Assembly: GCF_005768555.2 (NCBI RefSeq)
Contig: NZ_VCHX02000151.1
Location: 7,171 to 39,225, forward strand
Reading direction: 5' to 3'
Source of the DNA: Streptomyces sporangiiformans
Lineage (GTDB): Bacteria > Actinomycetota > Actinomycetes > Streptomycetales > Streptomycetaceae
Length of the DNA: 32,055 nt
Part shown: positions 15,146-23,030 of the stretch, in pieces
Layout: each line of letters starts with the position of its first letter
Position numbering within the stretch: position 1 is the first letter of the stretch
Translations under genes and position numbers: made by a program
Notes under the pieces: model-generated
What the model was told of the DNA's origin: nothing
The model's input: only the letters and a program-made list of their open reading frames with translations
The model's database searches: none

Positions 15146-15358
15146 TCCTCGCCCCCGCCGCCCCTACCCGTCCCATCCTCATCCTGGAGGCTGCGCCCCC
15201 AGACCCCCGCTATCGGCCTGAACGGCCTCGTCCTCAAACGCCGGACGGGCTGATTGATGCCGGCCTCGGCTCGAATGCTTCAGCCCCTCCGGCGCTTGAG
15301 GAGCGGGGTCTGGGGCGGAGCCCCCAGGGAGGGAACGGGTAGGGGCGGCGGGGGCGAA
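15146..15358. repeat. 213-bp near-palindromic intergenic repeat
   Basis: Most of the 361-bp gap between the LemA-like gene and pdxS is one long imperfect inverted repeat. The outer arms (15150-15171 and 15335-15356) are perfect over 22 bp. Middle arms pair CGCCCCCAGACCCCC with GGGGTCTGGGGCGG, and inner arms pair CCTCAAACGCCGGACGGGCT with the CAGCCCCTCCGGCGCTTGAG side near 15285-15302. The same consensus recurs at the right end of the window. From memory, such sequences are scattered between genes in Streptomyces genomes. It could fold into a stable RNA hairpin and end transcription. No gene is seen from 15136 to 15496. Confidence 0.8.
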
Positions 15359-15496
15359 ACACCAGGTCAAGCCCCCATGCCGGGCCGCGCGCCCCGAAAA
15401 CATGCCACCGCCTCCCCATTGGCTCTTGCTGTGGCCTGGTTCTCTCGCGTTTCCTCATGGCTGCAGAAACTCTCTTCCCCCGAGTGAGGTCAATCC

Positions 15497-16420
15497 GTGT
15501 CCAACACGCTCCCCAACTCCGCCCAGCCCGTTGAAAGCCCTGCGACCGGCACGGCGCGCGTGAAGCGCGGCATGGCCGAACAGCTCAAGGGCGGCGTGAT
15601 CATGGACGTCGTCACCCCGGACCAGGCGAAGATCGCCGAGGACGCGGGCGCCGTCGCCGTCATGGCCCTGGAGCGGGTCCCCGCGGACATCCGCAAGGAC
15701 GGCGGCGTGGCGCGCATGTCCGACCCGGACATGATCGAGGGCATCATCGAGGCCGTGTCCATCCCGGTGATGGCGAAGTCGAGGATCGGCCACTTCGTGG
15801 AGGCCCAGGTCCTGCAGTCCCTCGGCGTCGACTACATCGACGAGTCCGAGGTCCTCACCCCGGCCGACGAGGTCAACCACTCCGACAAGTGGGCGTTCAC
15901 GACCCCCTTCGTCTGCGGTGCCACCAACCTCGGCGAGGCCCTGCGCCGCATCGCCGAGGGTGCGGCCATGATCCGCTCCAAGGGCGAGGCCGGCACGGGC
16001 AACGTCGTCGAGGCCGTCCGCCACCTGCGCCAGATCAAGAACGAGATTGCCAGGCTGCGCGGCTACGACAACAACGAGCTGTACGCCGCCGCCAAGGAGC
16101 TGCGCGCCCCGTACGAGCTGGTCAAGGAGGTCGCCGAGCTCGGCAAGCTCCCGGTCGTGCTGTTCTCCGCCGGTGGTGTGGCGACCCCCGCCGACGCCGC
16201 TCTGATGCGCCAGCTCGGCGCCGAGGGCGTCTTCGTGGGCTCCGGCATCTTCAAGTCGGGCGACCCGGCCAAGCGAGCCGCCGCCATCGTGAAGGCCACC
16301 ACCTTCTACGACGACCCCAAGATCGTCGCGGACGCCTCCCGCAACCTCGGCGAGGCCATGGTCGGCATCAACTGCGACACCCTCCCCGAGGCCGAGCGCT
16401 ACGCGAACCGCGGCTGGTAA
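15497..16420 (+). CDS. pdxS: Pyridoxal 5'-phosphate synthase, synthase subunit PdxS
   Basis: PdxS builds pyridoxal 5'-phosphate from ribose 5-phosphate, glyceraldehyde 3-phosphate and ammonia supplied by PdxT. The product has 307 residues and forms a (beta/alpha)8 barrel. Key residues are D37 (GGVIMDVV), the ribose-binding K94 (VMAKSRIGHF) and the second catalytic lysine K162 (MIRSKGEAGTGN). All are offset by 13 from the Bacillus enzyme as I know it (D24, K81, K149), because of a 13-residue longer N-terminus. The phosphate-binding GGVATPADA is also present. GAGG precedes the GTG start by 7 nt. A later start is possible because the first 20 residues are poorly conserved in type. pdxT follows after 82 bp. 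Confidence 0.97.
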   Translation: MSNTLPNSAQPVESPATGTARVKRGMAEQLKGGVIMDVVTPDQAKIAEDAGAVAVMALERVPADIRKDGGVARMSDPDMIEGIIEAVSIPVMAKSRIGHFVEAQVLQSLGVDYIDESEVLTPADEVNHSDKWAFTTPFVCGATNLGEALRRIAEGAAMIRSKGEAGTGNVVEAVRHLRQIKNEIARLRGYDNNELYAAAKELRAPYELVKEVAELGKLPVVLFSAGGVATPADAALMRQLGAEGVFVGSGIFKSGDPAKRAAAIVKATTFYDDPKIVADASRNLGEAMVGINCDTLPEAERYANRGW

Positions 16421-16502
16421 GCACCCGCCGACGCCATCGCCACCGTGCGGGACGCGCACCGCGCCCGCACACACCTACGTGCACAAGGCAGGCACTACGT
16501 AG

Positions 16503-17111
16503 ATGAGCGACACCCCCGTCATAGGCGTCCTGGCCCTCCAGGGCGACGTACGGGAGCACCTGATCGCCCTGGCCGCGGCCGACGCCGTGGCCAGGGAGGT
16601 GAGGCGCCCCGAGGAGCTCGCCGAGGTCGACGGTCTGGTCATCCCCGGCGGTGAGTCCACCACCATCTCCAAACTGGCCGTCCTCTTCGGCGTGATGGAG
16701 CCCCTCCGCGCGCGCGTACGGGCCGGAATGCCCGTCTACGGCACCTGCGCGGGCATGATCATGCTCGCCGACAAGATTCTCGACCCGCGGTCGGGTCAGG
16801 AGACCGTCGGCGGCATCGACATGATCGTGCGCCGCAACGCCTTCGGACGGCAGAACGAATCCTTCGAGGCGGCGGTCGACGTGAAGGGCGTCGAGGGCGA
16901 TGCTGTAGAAGGCGTCTTCATCCGCGCCCCTTGGGTCGAGTCCGTCGGTGCCGGGGCGGAGGTCCTCGCCGAGCACGACGGCCACATCGTCGCCGTACGC
17001 CAAGGCCGCGCGCTCGCCACGTCGTTCCACCCGGAACTGACCGGCGATCACCGCGTGCACGGGCTGTTTGTCGACATGGTGCGCGCCAACCGGACAGCGG
17101 AGTCCTTGTAG
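16503..17111 (+). CDS. pdxT: Pyridoxal 5'-phosphate synthase, glutaminase subunit PdxT
   Basis: PdxT hydrolyses glutamine and channels ammonia to PdxS; twelve of each make the full synthase. The product has 202 residues, the usual length. The catalytic triad is visible as C82 (VYGTCAGMI) and H176/E178 (SFHPELT), with the oxyanion region PGGESTT at 48-54. The ATG at 16503 is only weakly supported by AAGGCAGG about 13 nt upstream. No terminator separates it from pdxS, so cotranscription is likely. yebC follows 48 bp later. Confidence 0.96.
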   Translation: MSDTPVIGVLALQGDVREHLIALAAADAVAREVRRPEELAEVDGLVIPGGESTTISKLAVLFGVMEPLRARVRAGMPVYGTCAGMIMLADKILDPRSGQETVGGIDMIVRRNAFGRQNESFEAAVDVKGVEGDAVEGVFIRAPWVESVGAGAEVLAEHDGHIVAVRQGRALATSFHPELTGDHRVHGLFVDMVRANRTAESL

Positions 17112-17159
17112 GATCTCTGGCGTTCGTACAGAGATGGGTTACGCGAAGGAGACAGGCAG

Positions 17160-17912
17160 ATGTCCGGCCACTCTAAATGGGCCACGACGAAGCACAAGAA
17201 GGCCGTGATCGATGCCAAGCGCGGCAAGCTCTTCGCGAAGCTGATCAAGAACATCGAGGTCGCGGCCCGCATGGGCGGTGCCGACCCGGACGGCAACCCG
17301 ACGCTGTACGACGCCATCCAGAAGGCGAAGAAGAGCTCGGTCCCCAACAAGAACATCGACTCCGCCGTCAAGCGCGGTGCGGGTCTCGAGGCCGGGGGCG
17401 CCGACTACGAGACCATCATGTACGAGGGTTACGGACCGAACGGTGTCGCGGTGCTCATCGAGTGCCTCACCGACAACCGCAACCGCGCCGCCTCCGACGT
17501 ACGCGTCGCCATGACCCGCAACGGCGGCTCGATGGCCGACCCCGGCTCCGTCTCGTACCTCTTCAACCGCAAGGGCGTTGTCATCGTCCCCAAGGGCGAG
17601 CTGGCGGAGGACGACGTCCTGGGTGCCGTGCTCGACGCGGGCGCCGAGGAGGTCAACGACCTGGGCGAGTCCTTCGAGGTGCTCAGCGAGGCCACCGACC
17701 TGGTCGCGGTCCGCAGCGCCCTCCAGGACGCCGGCATCGACTACGACTCCGCCGAGGCCAACTTCGTCCCGACCATGCAGATCGAGCTCGACGAAGAGGG
17801 CGCCAAGAAGATCTTCAAGCTGATCGACGCCCTCGAGGACAGCGACGACGTGCAGAACGTCTTCGCCAACTTCGACGTGAGCGACGAGGTCATGGAGAAG
17901 GCCAGCGCCTGA
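17160..17912 (+). CDS. YebC/PmpR family protein (TACO1-like)
   Basis: The product has 250 residues and opens with the family signature MSGHSKWATTKHKKAVIDAKRGKLFAKL. The three-domain sequence follows: IEVAARMGGADPDGNPTL; YEGYGPNGVAVLIECLTDNRNR; and a C-terminal acidic domain with VPTMQIELDEEGAKKIFKLIDALEDSDDVQNVFANFD. Family members were first described as transcriptional regulators. Recent work on YebC and TACO1 links them to translation of proline stretches and ribosome function; which applies here is not decided by sequence. AAGGAGA lies 7 nt before the ATG. The order pdxT-yebC-ruvC is conserved in actinobacteria. A hairpin at 17936-17968 probably ends this transcript. Confidence 0.95.
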   Translation: MSGHSKWATTKHKKAVIDAKRGKLFAKLIKNIEVAARMGGADPDGNPTLYDAIQKAKKSSVPNKNIDSAVKRGAGLEAGGADYETIMYEGYGPNGVAVLIECLTDNRNRAASDVRVAMTRNGGSMADPGSVSYLFNRKGVVIVPKGELAEDDVLGAVLDAGAEEVNDLGESFEVLSEATDLVAVRSALQDAGIDYDSAEANFVPTMQIELDEEGAKKIFKLIDALEDSDDVQNVFANFDVSDEVMEKASA

Positions 17913-17935
17913 GCGGGGCGCAGACCGCGTACTTT

Positions 17936-17968
17936 GGCGGGCCGGTGGGACACAACCCCCGGCCCGCC
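17936..17968 (+). terminator. Terminator hairpin after yebC
   Basis: GGCGGGCCGG (17936-17945) and CCGGCCCGCC (17959-17968) form a perfect 10-bp stem with a 13-nt loop, followed by GTTGTTGT. It lies 23 nt after the yebC stop. Confidence 0.65.
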
Positions 17969-18108
17969 GTTGTTGTCAGCGGCAGCGGATAGCCTGACGT
18001 CAGTCAAAGATCGCCACCACGGACCCCAACCATCAATTGAGGAACGCAGATGGCGCTCAACCAGCTCCGCGAGAGCGGCGGCGGTTCAGCCGCGGAGGGA
18101 GGTACCGG

Positions 18109-18684
18109 ATGCGTGTGCTGGGTGTGGACCCGGGGCTGACCCGTTGCGGCGTCGGCGTCGTCGAAGGCGTCGCCGGGCGCCCTCTGACCATGGTCGGCGT
18201 CGGGGTCGTGCGGACACCCGCGGACGCGGACATCGGCCACCGCCTCGTCGCCATCGAGCAGGGCCTCGAGCAGTGGCTCGACGAGCACGAGCCCGAATGC
18301 GTCGCCGTGGAGCGGGTGTTCAGCCAGCACAACGTCCGTACGGTCATGGGCACCGCCCAGGCCAGCGCCGTAGCCATGCTCTGCGCGTCCCGTCGCGGCC
18401 TGCCCGTCGCCCTGCACACGCCCAGCGAGGTCAAGGCGGCGGTGACCGGCACCGGTCGCGCGGACAAGGCCCAGGTCGGCGCCATGGTCACGCGCCTGCT
18501 CCGGCTCGACGCACCGCCGAAGCCCGCCGACGCCGCCGACGCCCTCGCGCTCGCCATCTGTCACATCTGGCGCGCCCCGGCCACCAACCGCCTCCAACAG
18601 GCCCATGCGCAGGCCCGCCAGGCGCAGGCACAGGCCCAGCAGCGGGTCAGGCAACAGACACTCGCCCGAAAGGCCACCCGATGA
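18109..18684 (+). CDS. ruvC: Holliday junction endonuclease RuvC
   Basis: RuvC cuts Holliday junctions symmetrically in recombination, acting with RuvAB. The product has 191 residues. The four acidic metal ligands are visible: D7 (RVLGVDPGLT), E68 (CVAVERVF), D141 and D144 (PADAADALALAIC), in the E. coli order. The C-terminal tail (QAHAQARQAQAQAQQRVRQQ) is a Gln/Ala/Arg helix beyond the usual domain. GGAGGGAGG precedes the ATG at 18109 and decides the start; an in-frame TTG at 18037 would add 24 residues before the conserved first strand. A short ORF (18050-18139) in another frame overlaps the start. The stop overlaps the ruvA start (ATGA). Confidence 0.97.
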   Translation: MRVLGVDPGLTRCGVGVVEGVAGRPLTMVGVGVVRTPADADIGHRLVAIEQGLEQWLDEHEPECVAVERVFSQHNVRTVMGTAQASAVAMLCASRRGLPVALHTPSEVKAAVTGTGRADKAQVGAMVTRLLRLDAPPKPADAADALALAICHIWRAPATNRLQQAHAQARQAQAQAQQRVRQQTLARKATR

Positions 18685-19292
18685 TCGCCTTCGTCAGCGG
18701 CCCGGTCGCCGCCCTCGCCCCCGACTCCGCGGTGGTCGAAGTGGGTGGCATCGGCATCGCCGTCCAGTGCACACCCAACACACTGTCCGGGCTCCGCACG
18801 GGCAGGCCGGCGAAACTGGCCACCTCCCTCGTCGTACGGGAGGACTCGCTGACCCTGTACGGCTTCGTGGACGACGACGAGCGGCAGATCTTCGAGTTGC
18901 TGCAGACCGCGAGCGGCGTCGGCCCCCGGCTCGCCCAGGCGATGCTGGCCGTGCACAGCCCGGACGCGCTGCGCCGAGCCGTCTCGACCGGTGACGAGAA
19001 GGCGCTCACGGCCGTGCCCGGCATCGGCAAGAAGGGCGCCCAGAAGCTCCTTCTGGAACTCAAGGACCGCCTCGGCGAGCCTCTCGGCACGGGCGGCCCG
19101 GCCATCGGCACGGCCGTCACGGCCGGCTGGCGCGAGCAACTGCACGCCGCGCTCATCGGACTTGGGTACGCGACGCGGGAGGCCGACGAGGCGGTCTCCG
19201 CCGTCGCACCCCAGGCCGAGGCGTCCGAAGCGGCGCCCCAGGTGAGCCAGTTGCTCAAGGCGGCCCTGCAGTCTCTCAACAGAGCGCGCTAG
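18681..19292 (+). CDS. ruvA: Holliday junction DNA helicase subunit RuvA
   Basis: RuvA binds the four-way junction as a tetramer and loads RuvB. The 203-residue product has the N-terminal OB domain (MIAFVSGPVAALAPDSAVVEVGGIGIAV). Two helix-hairpin-helix motifs follow: LLQTASGVGPRLAQAML near residue 75 and AVPGIGKKGAQKLLLELK near residue 112. The C-terminal RuvB-binding helices (REQLHAALIGLGYATREADEAV) come after an acidic/Ala linker. Its ATG overlaps the ruvC stop, so the two are translationally coupled. ruvB starts 120 bp later. Confidence 0.97.
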   Translation: MIAFVSGPVAALAPDSAVVEVGGIGIAVQCTPNTLSGLRTGRPAKLATSLVVREDSLTLYGFVDDDERQIFELLQTASGVGPRLAQAMLAVHSPDALRRAVSTGDEKALTAVPGIGKKGAQKLLLELKDRLGEPLGTGGPAIGTAVTAGWREQLHAALIGLGYATREADEAVSAVAPQAEASEAAPQVSQLLKAALQSLNRAR

Positions 19293-19384
19293 CGGGCCCC
19301 TTGAAGGAGACGGCCGCCGCACCGCGGAGCGCGGCCGACCCCACGCCCGTCCGAAGGAACGAAGACGCACACGGCACGCTCCGC

Positions 19385-19414
19385 GAGGAGAGCCACAGCG
19401 AGGAGAGCCACAGT
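19385..19414 (+). repeat. 15-bp tandem duplication containing the ruvB ribosome binding site
   Basis: GAGGAGAGCCACAGC (19385-19399) is followed directly by GAGGAGAGCCACAGT (19400-19414). Only the second copy places GAGGAG at correct distance from the GTG at 19413. In the first copy the matching position reads GCG. The unit has probably arisen by slippage and leaves two tandem Shine-Dalgarno sequences. Confidence 0.85.
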
Positions 19415-20483
19415 GAACTGGGACGACACGACCGACGCGACCGCCGACGAGCGGCTCGTCGGCGCGTCCGCCGACCGTGAGGACCAGGCCGTCGAAGCGG
19501 CGCTGCGCCCCAAGGACCTGGACGAGTTCATCGGACAGGAGAAGGTCCGCGAGCAGCTCGACCTCGTCCTGCGCGCGGCACGCGCGCGTGGCGCCACCGC
19601 CGACCACGTACTGCTCTCCGGCGCCCCCGGCCTCGGCAAGACCACCCTCTCGATGATCATCGCGGCCGAGATGGGCGCCCCGATCCGCATCACCAGCGGC
19701 CCCGCCATCCAGCACGCCGGCGACCTCGCCGCGATCCTCTCCTCCCTCCAGGAGGGCGAGGTCCTCTTCCTCGACGAGATCCACCGGATGTCGCGGCCCG
19801 CCGAGGAGATGCTCTACATGGCGATGGAGGACTTCCGCGTCGACGTCATCGTCGGCAAGGGCCCCGGCGCCACCGCCATCCCGCTCGAACTGCCGCCGTT
19901 CACGCTGGTCGGCGCCACCACGCGCGCGGGACTGCTGCCGCCCCCGCTGCGCGACCGCTTCGGCTTCACCGCGCACATGGAGTTCTACGAGCCCGCCGAG
20001 CTCGAGCGCGTCATCCATCGCTCCGCGCACCTGCTCGACCTCGAGATCGGTACCGAGGGCGCCGCCGAGATCGCCGGCCGCTCCCGCGGCACACCCCGGA
20101 TCGCCAACCGCCTGCTGCGCCGCGTGCGCGACTACGCCCAGGTCAAGGCCGACGGCGTCATCACCCGGGACATCGCCGCGGCGGCCCTCGCCGTGTACGA
20201 GGTGGACGACCGCGGACTCGACCGCCTCGACCGTGCGGTCCTCGAAGCCCTGCTCAAGCTGTTCGGCGGCGGCCCGGTCGGCCTGTCCACGCTCGCGGTC
20301 GCCGTGGGGGAGGAGCGCGAAACGGTCGAGGAGGTCGCCGAGCCCTTCCTCGTACGGGAGGGACTGCTGGCCCGCACCCCCCGCGGCCGCGTGGCCACAC
20401 CGGCCGCATGGGCTCATTTCGGCCTCACCAGGCCCGGCCCGTCAACCGGTGGAACCGGACAACAGGACCTGTTCGGGGCGTGA
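19413..20483 (+). CDS. ruvB: Holliday junction branch migration ATPase RuvB
   Basis: RuvB is the hexameric AAA+ motor that drives branch migration. The product has 356 residues. Walker A is GAPGLGKT (70-77), Walker B is FLDEIH (119-124) and sensor 1 is LVGATTRAG. The sensor 2 region is GTPRIANRLLRRVRDYA. A C-terminal winged-helix domain (GGGPVGLSTLAVAVGEERETVEEVAEPFL) follows. The N-terminal 25 residues are acidic and variable, as in other actinobacterial RuvB. The GTG start follows GAGGAG by 7 nt. The 120-bp gap after ruvA has no terminator, so the gene is probably in the ruvCA transcript. Confidence 0.97.
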   Translation: MNWDDTTDATADERLVGASADREDQAVEAALRPKDLDEFIGQEKVREQLDLVLRAARARGATADHVLLSGAPGLGKTTLSMIIAAEMGAPIRITSGPAIQHAGDLAAILSSLQEGEVLFLDEIHRMSRPAEEMLYMAMEDFRVDVIVGKGPGATAIPLELPPFTLVGATTRAGLLPPPLRDRFGFTAHMEFYEPAELERVIHRSAHLLDLEIGTEGAAEIAGRSRGTPRIANRLLRRVRDYAQVKADGVITRDIAAAALAVYEVDDRGLDRLDRAVLEALLKLFGGGPVGLSTLAVAVGEERETVEEVAEPFLVREGLLARTPRGRVATPAAWAHFGLTRPGPSTGGTGQQDLFGA

Positions 20484-20484
20484 C

Positions 20485-20505
20485 GGCCCGGGCATTCGCC
20501 GGGCC
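20485..20505 (+). terminator. Hairpin after ruvB
   Basis: GGCCCGG (20485-20491) and CCGGGCC (20499-20505) form a 7-bp stem with a GCATTCG loop, immediately after the ruvB stop. No U-run follows. A promoter for yajC lies just downstream. Confidence 0.5.
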
Positions 20506-20530
20506 AGGAACCACGGTGCGATGCTGAGCG

Positions 20531-20560
20531 TTGTTCCATGAGTGCGGACTCGCTTAGACT
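20531..20560 (+). promoter_or_regulatory. Promoter of the yajC-secDF cluster
   Basis: TTGTTC (20531-20536) and TAGACT (20555-20560) are 18 bp apart and match the vegetative consensus well. Transcription would start near 20567, giving a leader of about 80 nt before yajC. Confidence 0.6.
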
Positions 20561-20647
20561 CCGCCGATGCCGCCTTTGTCGGCGGCGCACATACCCCCAT
20601 CCATCAGGCCGCTCAGCAACGCGGTCGAATGAAGGAAGTTCCGACCC

Positions 20648-21133
20648 GTGAGTCTCGTGACCCTCCTCCCGTTCATCGTGCTCATCGGGGCCATGTTCCT
20701 GATGACCCGGTCGGCCAAGAAGAAGCAGCAAGCGGCTGCGCAGATGCGCAACGACATGCAGCCTGGCTCCGGCGTCCGCACGATCGGTGGCATGTACGCG
20801 ACGGTGAAGGAGGTCAACGAGGACACGGTCCTCCTTGACGCAGGTCCGGGCGTCGACCTGCTCTTCGCCAAGAACGCCATTGGTGCCGTCCTCTCCGACG
20901 ACGAGTACAACCGCATCGTCCACGGCATCGAGCACGACCTGAAGTCCGACCAGGCCATCGTCCCGGACGACGCCTCCTCCCTCACCGAGACCGACGAGTC
21001 CGCCGACTCTTCCGACGAAACGCCCATCGACCTCGGCAAGAAGGAGGCGGCCGACGAGCCCGCCGACGAGGAGCCGAAGAAGGCCGATGACGCAGAGCTG
21101 AAGAAGTCCGACGGCGAGTCCGAAGCGAAGTAG
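20648..21133 (+). CDS. yajC: Preprotein translocase subunit YajC
   Basis: YajC is the small membrane partner of SecDF. The product has 161 residues. An N-terminal membrane helix (LVTLLPFIVLIGAMFLM, residues 3-19) is followed by the basic SAKKKQQAAAQMRNDMQPGSGVRTIGGMYATV, which is the family signature. The C-terminal 60 residues are strongly acidic and lysine-rich and look disordered, a common actinobacterial extension. GAAGGAA lies about 10 nt before the GTG start. A perfect 19-bp hairpin separates it from secD. Confidence 0.95.
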   Translation: MSLVTLLPFIVLIGAMFLMTRSAKKKQQAAAQMRNDMQPGSGVRTIGGMYATVKEVNEDTVLLDAGPGVDLLFAKNAIGAVLSDDEYNRIVHGIEHDLKSDQAIVPDDASSLTETDESADSSDETPIDLGKKEAADEPADEEPKKADDAELKKSDGESEAK

Positions 21134-21139
21134 TCATGA

Positions 21140-21182
21140 CCGGGGACCGCGGAGTGCGAGCGACGCACTCCGCGGTCCCCGG
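21140..21182 (+). terminator. Perfect 19-bp hairpin between yajC and secD
   Basis: The arms 21140-21158 and 21164-21182 are perfectly complementary over 19 bp around the loop AGCGA. The stem begins 7 nt after the yajC stop and ends 86 nt before the secD start. There is no U-run. It may be a partial terminator or an mRNA-stabilising structure between genes that act together. Confidence 0.65.
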
Positions 21183-21268
21183 ATCGTGTGGCTTCGCGCG
21201 GAGACTCGACACCATTTCGTGGTCGTCCGCGCAGGCGCCTCGACGCCGTGCGGACGAAGAGGGAGAAC

Positions 21269-23029
21269 GTGAAGGTGGCAGCACCTAAGAAGGGCCGAAA
21301 GCAGGGCGCCCAGGGCAGGCCGGGGCGCACCTTGGTCCTGATCCTGATCGCCATCGTGGCGCTCACCGGTGGCATGTTCGCCTCCGGACACACGACGCCG
21401 CGCCTCGGCATCGACCTCGCCGGCGGCACGAGCATCACGCTCGAGGCACAGAACGAGCCGGGTCAGAAGAACGCGATCAACCCGACCAACATGAACACCG
21501 CGGTCGACATCATGAACCGCCGTGTCAACGGTCTGGGCGTCACCGAGGCGGAGGTCCAGACCCAGGGCGATCGCAACATCATCGTCAACATCCCCAAGGG
21601 CACGAACTCCAAGCAGGCCCGGGAGCAGGTCGGTACCACCGCCAAGCTCTACTTCCGTCCGGTTCTGACCGGAGCGCCGACGGGCTCTGGCGCGGACAGC
21701 GGCAAGGATCCCGGAACCTCTCCGTCGCCGACCCCCTCGGGGAAGGCGTCGCCTTCTGCCACCGGGAAGTCGGCGTCGCCGACCCCCTCCGCCACGGCCA
21801 GCACCCAGGGCCGCGCGGTCACGGAAGGCCTTGCGAAGGACGACGCCAAGGCATCCCCGACCCCCTCCACGACGCCCAGCGGCAACGCCTCGCCGCCTGC
21901 CGATGCTGCGACCGGCGTCGCCGCCGACCTCCAGAAGCAGCTCGACGCGCTGGACTGTGCCACGAAGAAGGGCCGCGCCGCGGCGAGCGAGAAGGCCGGC
22001 CGGGCGGAGAACTCCGAGCCCGTCGTCGCCTGCGACCCGAAGTCCCAGTACAAGTACGTGCTCGGCCCCGTCGCCGTGAAGGGTGAGCAGGTCTCCGACG
22101 CCAGTGCCGTCTTCCAGACCCAGACCGGCGAGGGCTGGATCGTCCAGATGGACTTCGACAAGACCGGCGCCAAGCAGTTCGCCGACGTCACCGGCAAGCT
22201 GGTCGGCCAGGCACCGCCGAAGAACCAGTTCGCCATCGTGCTCGACGGTGAGATCGTCTCGGCTCCGTCGGTCAACTCGGCGATCACCGGCGGTAACGCC
22301 CAGATCTCCGGTGGCTTCACCCAGCAGTCCGCCGAGGATCTTGCGAACATCCTGTCCTACGGCGCCCTCCCGCTCACCTTCAAGGAGGCGAGCGTCACCA
22401 CCGTCACCGCCGCCCTCGGCGGCGAGCAGCTGGAGGCCGGTCTGATCGCCGGCGCCATCGGCCTCGCCCTGGTCGTCATCTACCTGGTGCTCTACTACCG
22501 CGGCCTGTCCCTCATCGCCATCGCCTCGCTGCTGGTCTCGGCGGTCTTGACGTACGTGATCATGTCGCTGCTCGGACCGACCATCGGCTTCGCGCTGAAC
22601 CTGCCGGCCGTCTGTGGTGCGATCGTCGCGATCGGTATCACGGCGGACTCGTTCATCGTGTTCTTCGAACGCATCCGTGACGAGGTCCGCGAGGGCCGTA
22701 CGCTCCGGCCCGCGGTCGAGCGGGGCTGGCCGCGCGCCCGGCGCACCATCCTGGTCTCCGACTTCGTGTCGTTCCTCGCCGCCGCCGTGCTCTTCATCGT
22801 CACCGTCGGCAAGGTCCAGGGCTTCGCGTTCACCCTGGGTCTGACGACGCTGCTCGACGTGGTCGTGGTGTTCTTCTTCACCAAGCCGCTGATGACGATC
22901 CTCGCCCGCAAGAAGTTCTTCGCAGGCGGCCACAGCTGGTCCGGCCTGGACCCGAAGCGCCTCGGGGCCAAGCCACCGCTGCGCCGCTCCCGTCGCGTGT
23001 CCGCTCCCGTCGACCCGAAGGAGGCGTGA
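21269..23029 (+). CDS. secD: Protein translocase subunit SecD
   Basis: SecD, with SecF, uses the proton gradient to help pull proteins out of the Sec channel on the outer face of the membrane. The product has 586 residues. TM1 (TLVLILIAIVALTGGMFASG, 21-40) is followed by the conserved GIDLAGGTSITLEA. The extracellular P1 domain contains a long Ser/Thr/Pro/Ala-rich insertion (residues about 137-250) with several SPTPS-type stretches and two cysteines flanking its end. Five more membrane helices begin near GLIAGAIGLALVVIYLVLYY; the functional TM4 segment is AICGAIVAIG-like (AVCGAIVAIGITADSFIVFFERIRDE). The GTG at 21269 follows AGAGGGAG and precedes the basic tail. An in-frame GTG at 21188 has no ribosome binding site. 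secF follows after one base. Confidence 0.95.
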   Translation: MKVAAPKKGRKQGAQGRPGRTLVLILIAIVALTGGMFASGHTTPRLGIDLAGGTSITLEAQNEPGQKNAINPTNMNTAVDIMNRRVNGLGVTEAEVQTQGDRNIIVNIPKGTNSKQAREQVGTTAKLYFRPVLTGAPTGSGADSGKDPGTSPSPTPSGKASPSATGKSASPTPSATASTQGRAVTEGLAKDDAKASPTPSTTPSGNASPPADAATGVAADLQKQLDALDCATKKGRAAASEKAGRAENSEPVVACDPKSQYKYVLGPVAVKGEQVSDASAVFQTQTGEGWIVQMDFDKTGAKQFADVTGKLVGQAPPKNQFAIVLDGEIVSAPSVNSAITGGNAQISGGFTQQSAEDLANILSYGALPLTFKEASVTTVTAALGGEQLEAGLIAGAIGLALVVIYLVLYYRGLSLIAIASLLVSAVLTYVIMSLLGPTIGFALNLPAVCGAIVAIGITADSFIVFFERIRDEVREGRTLRPAVERGWPRARRTILVSDFVSFLAAAVLFIVTVGKVQGFAFTLGLTTLLDVVVVFFFTKPLMTILARKKFFAGGHSWSGLDPKRLGAKPPLRRSRRVSAPVDPKEA

Positions 23030-23030
23030 G

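Noticed and set aside
21188..21268. In-frame upstream GTG start for secD
   Set aside because: No ribosome binding site precedes it, it follows directly on the hairpin, and the extra residues are not typical of a SecD N-terminus.
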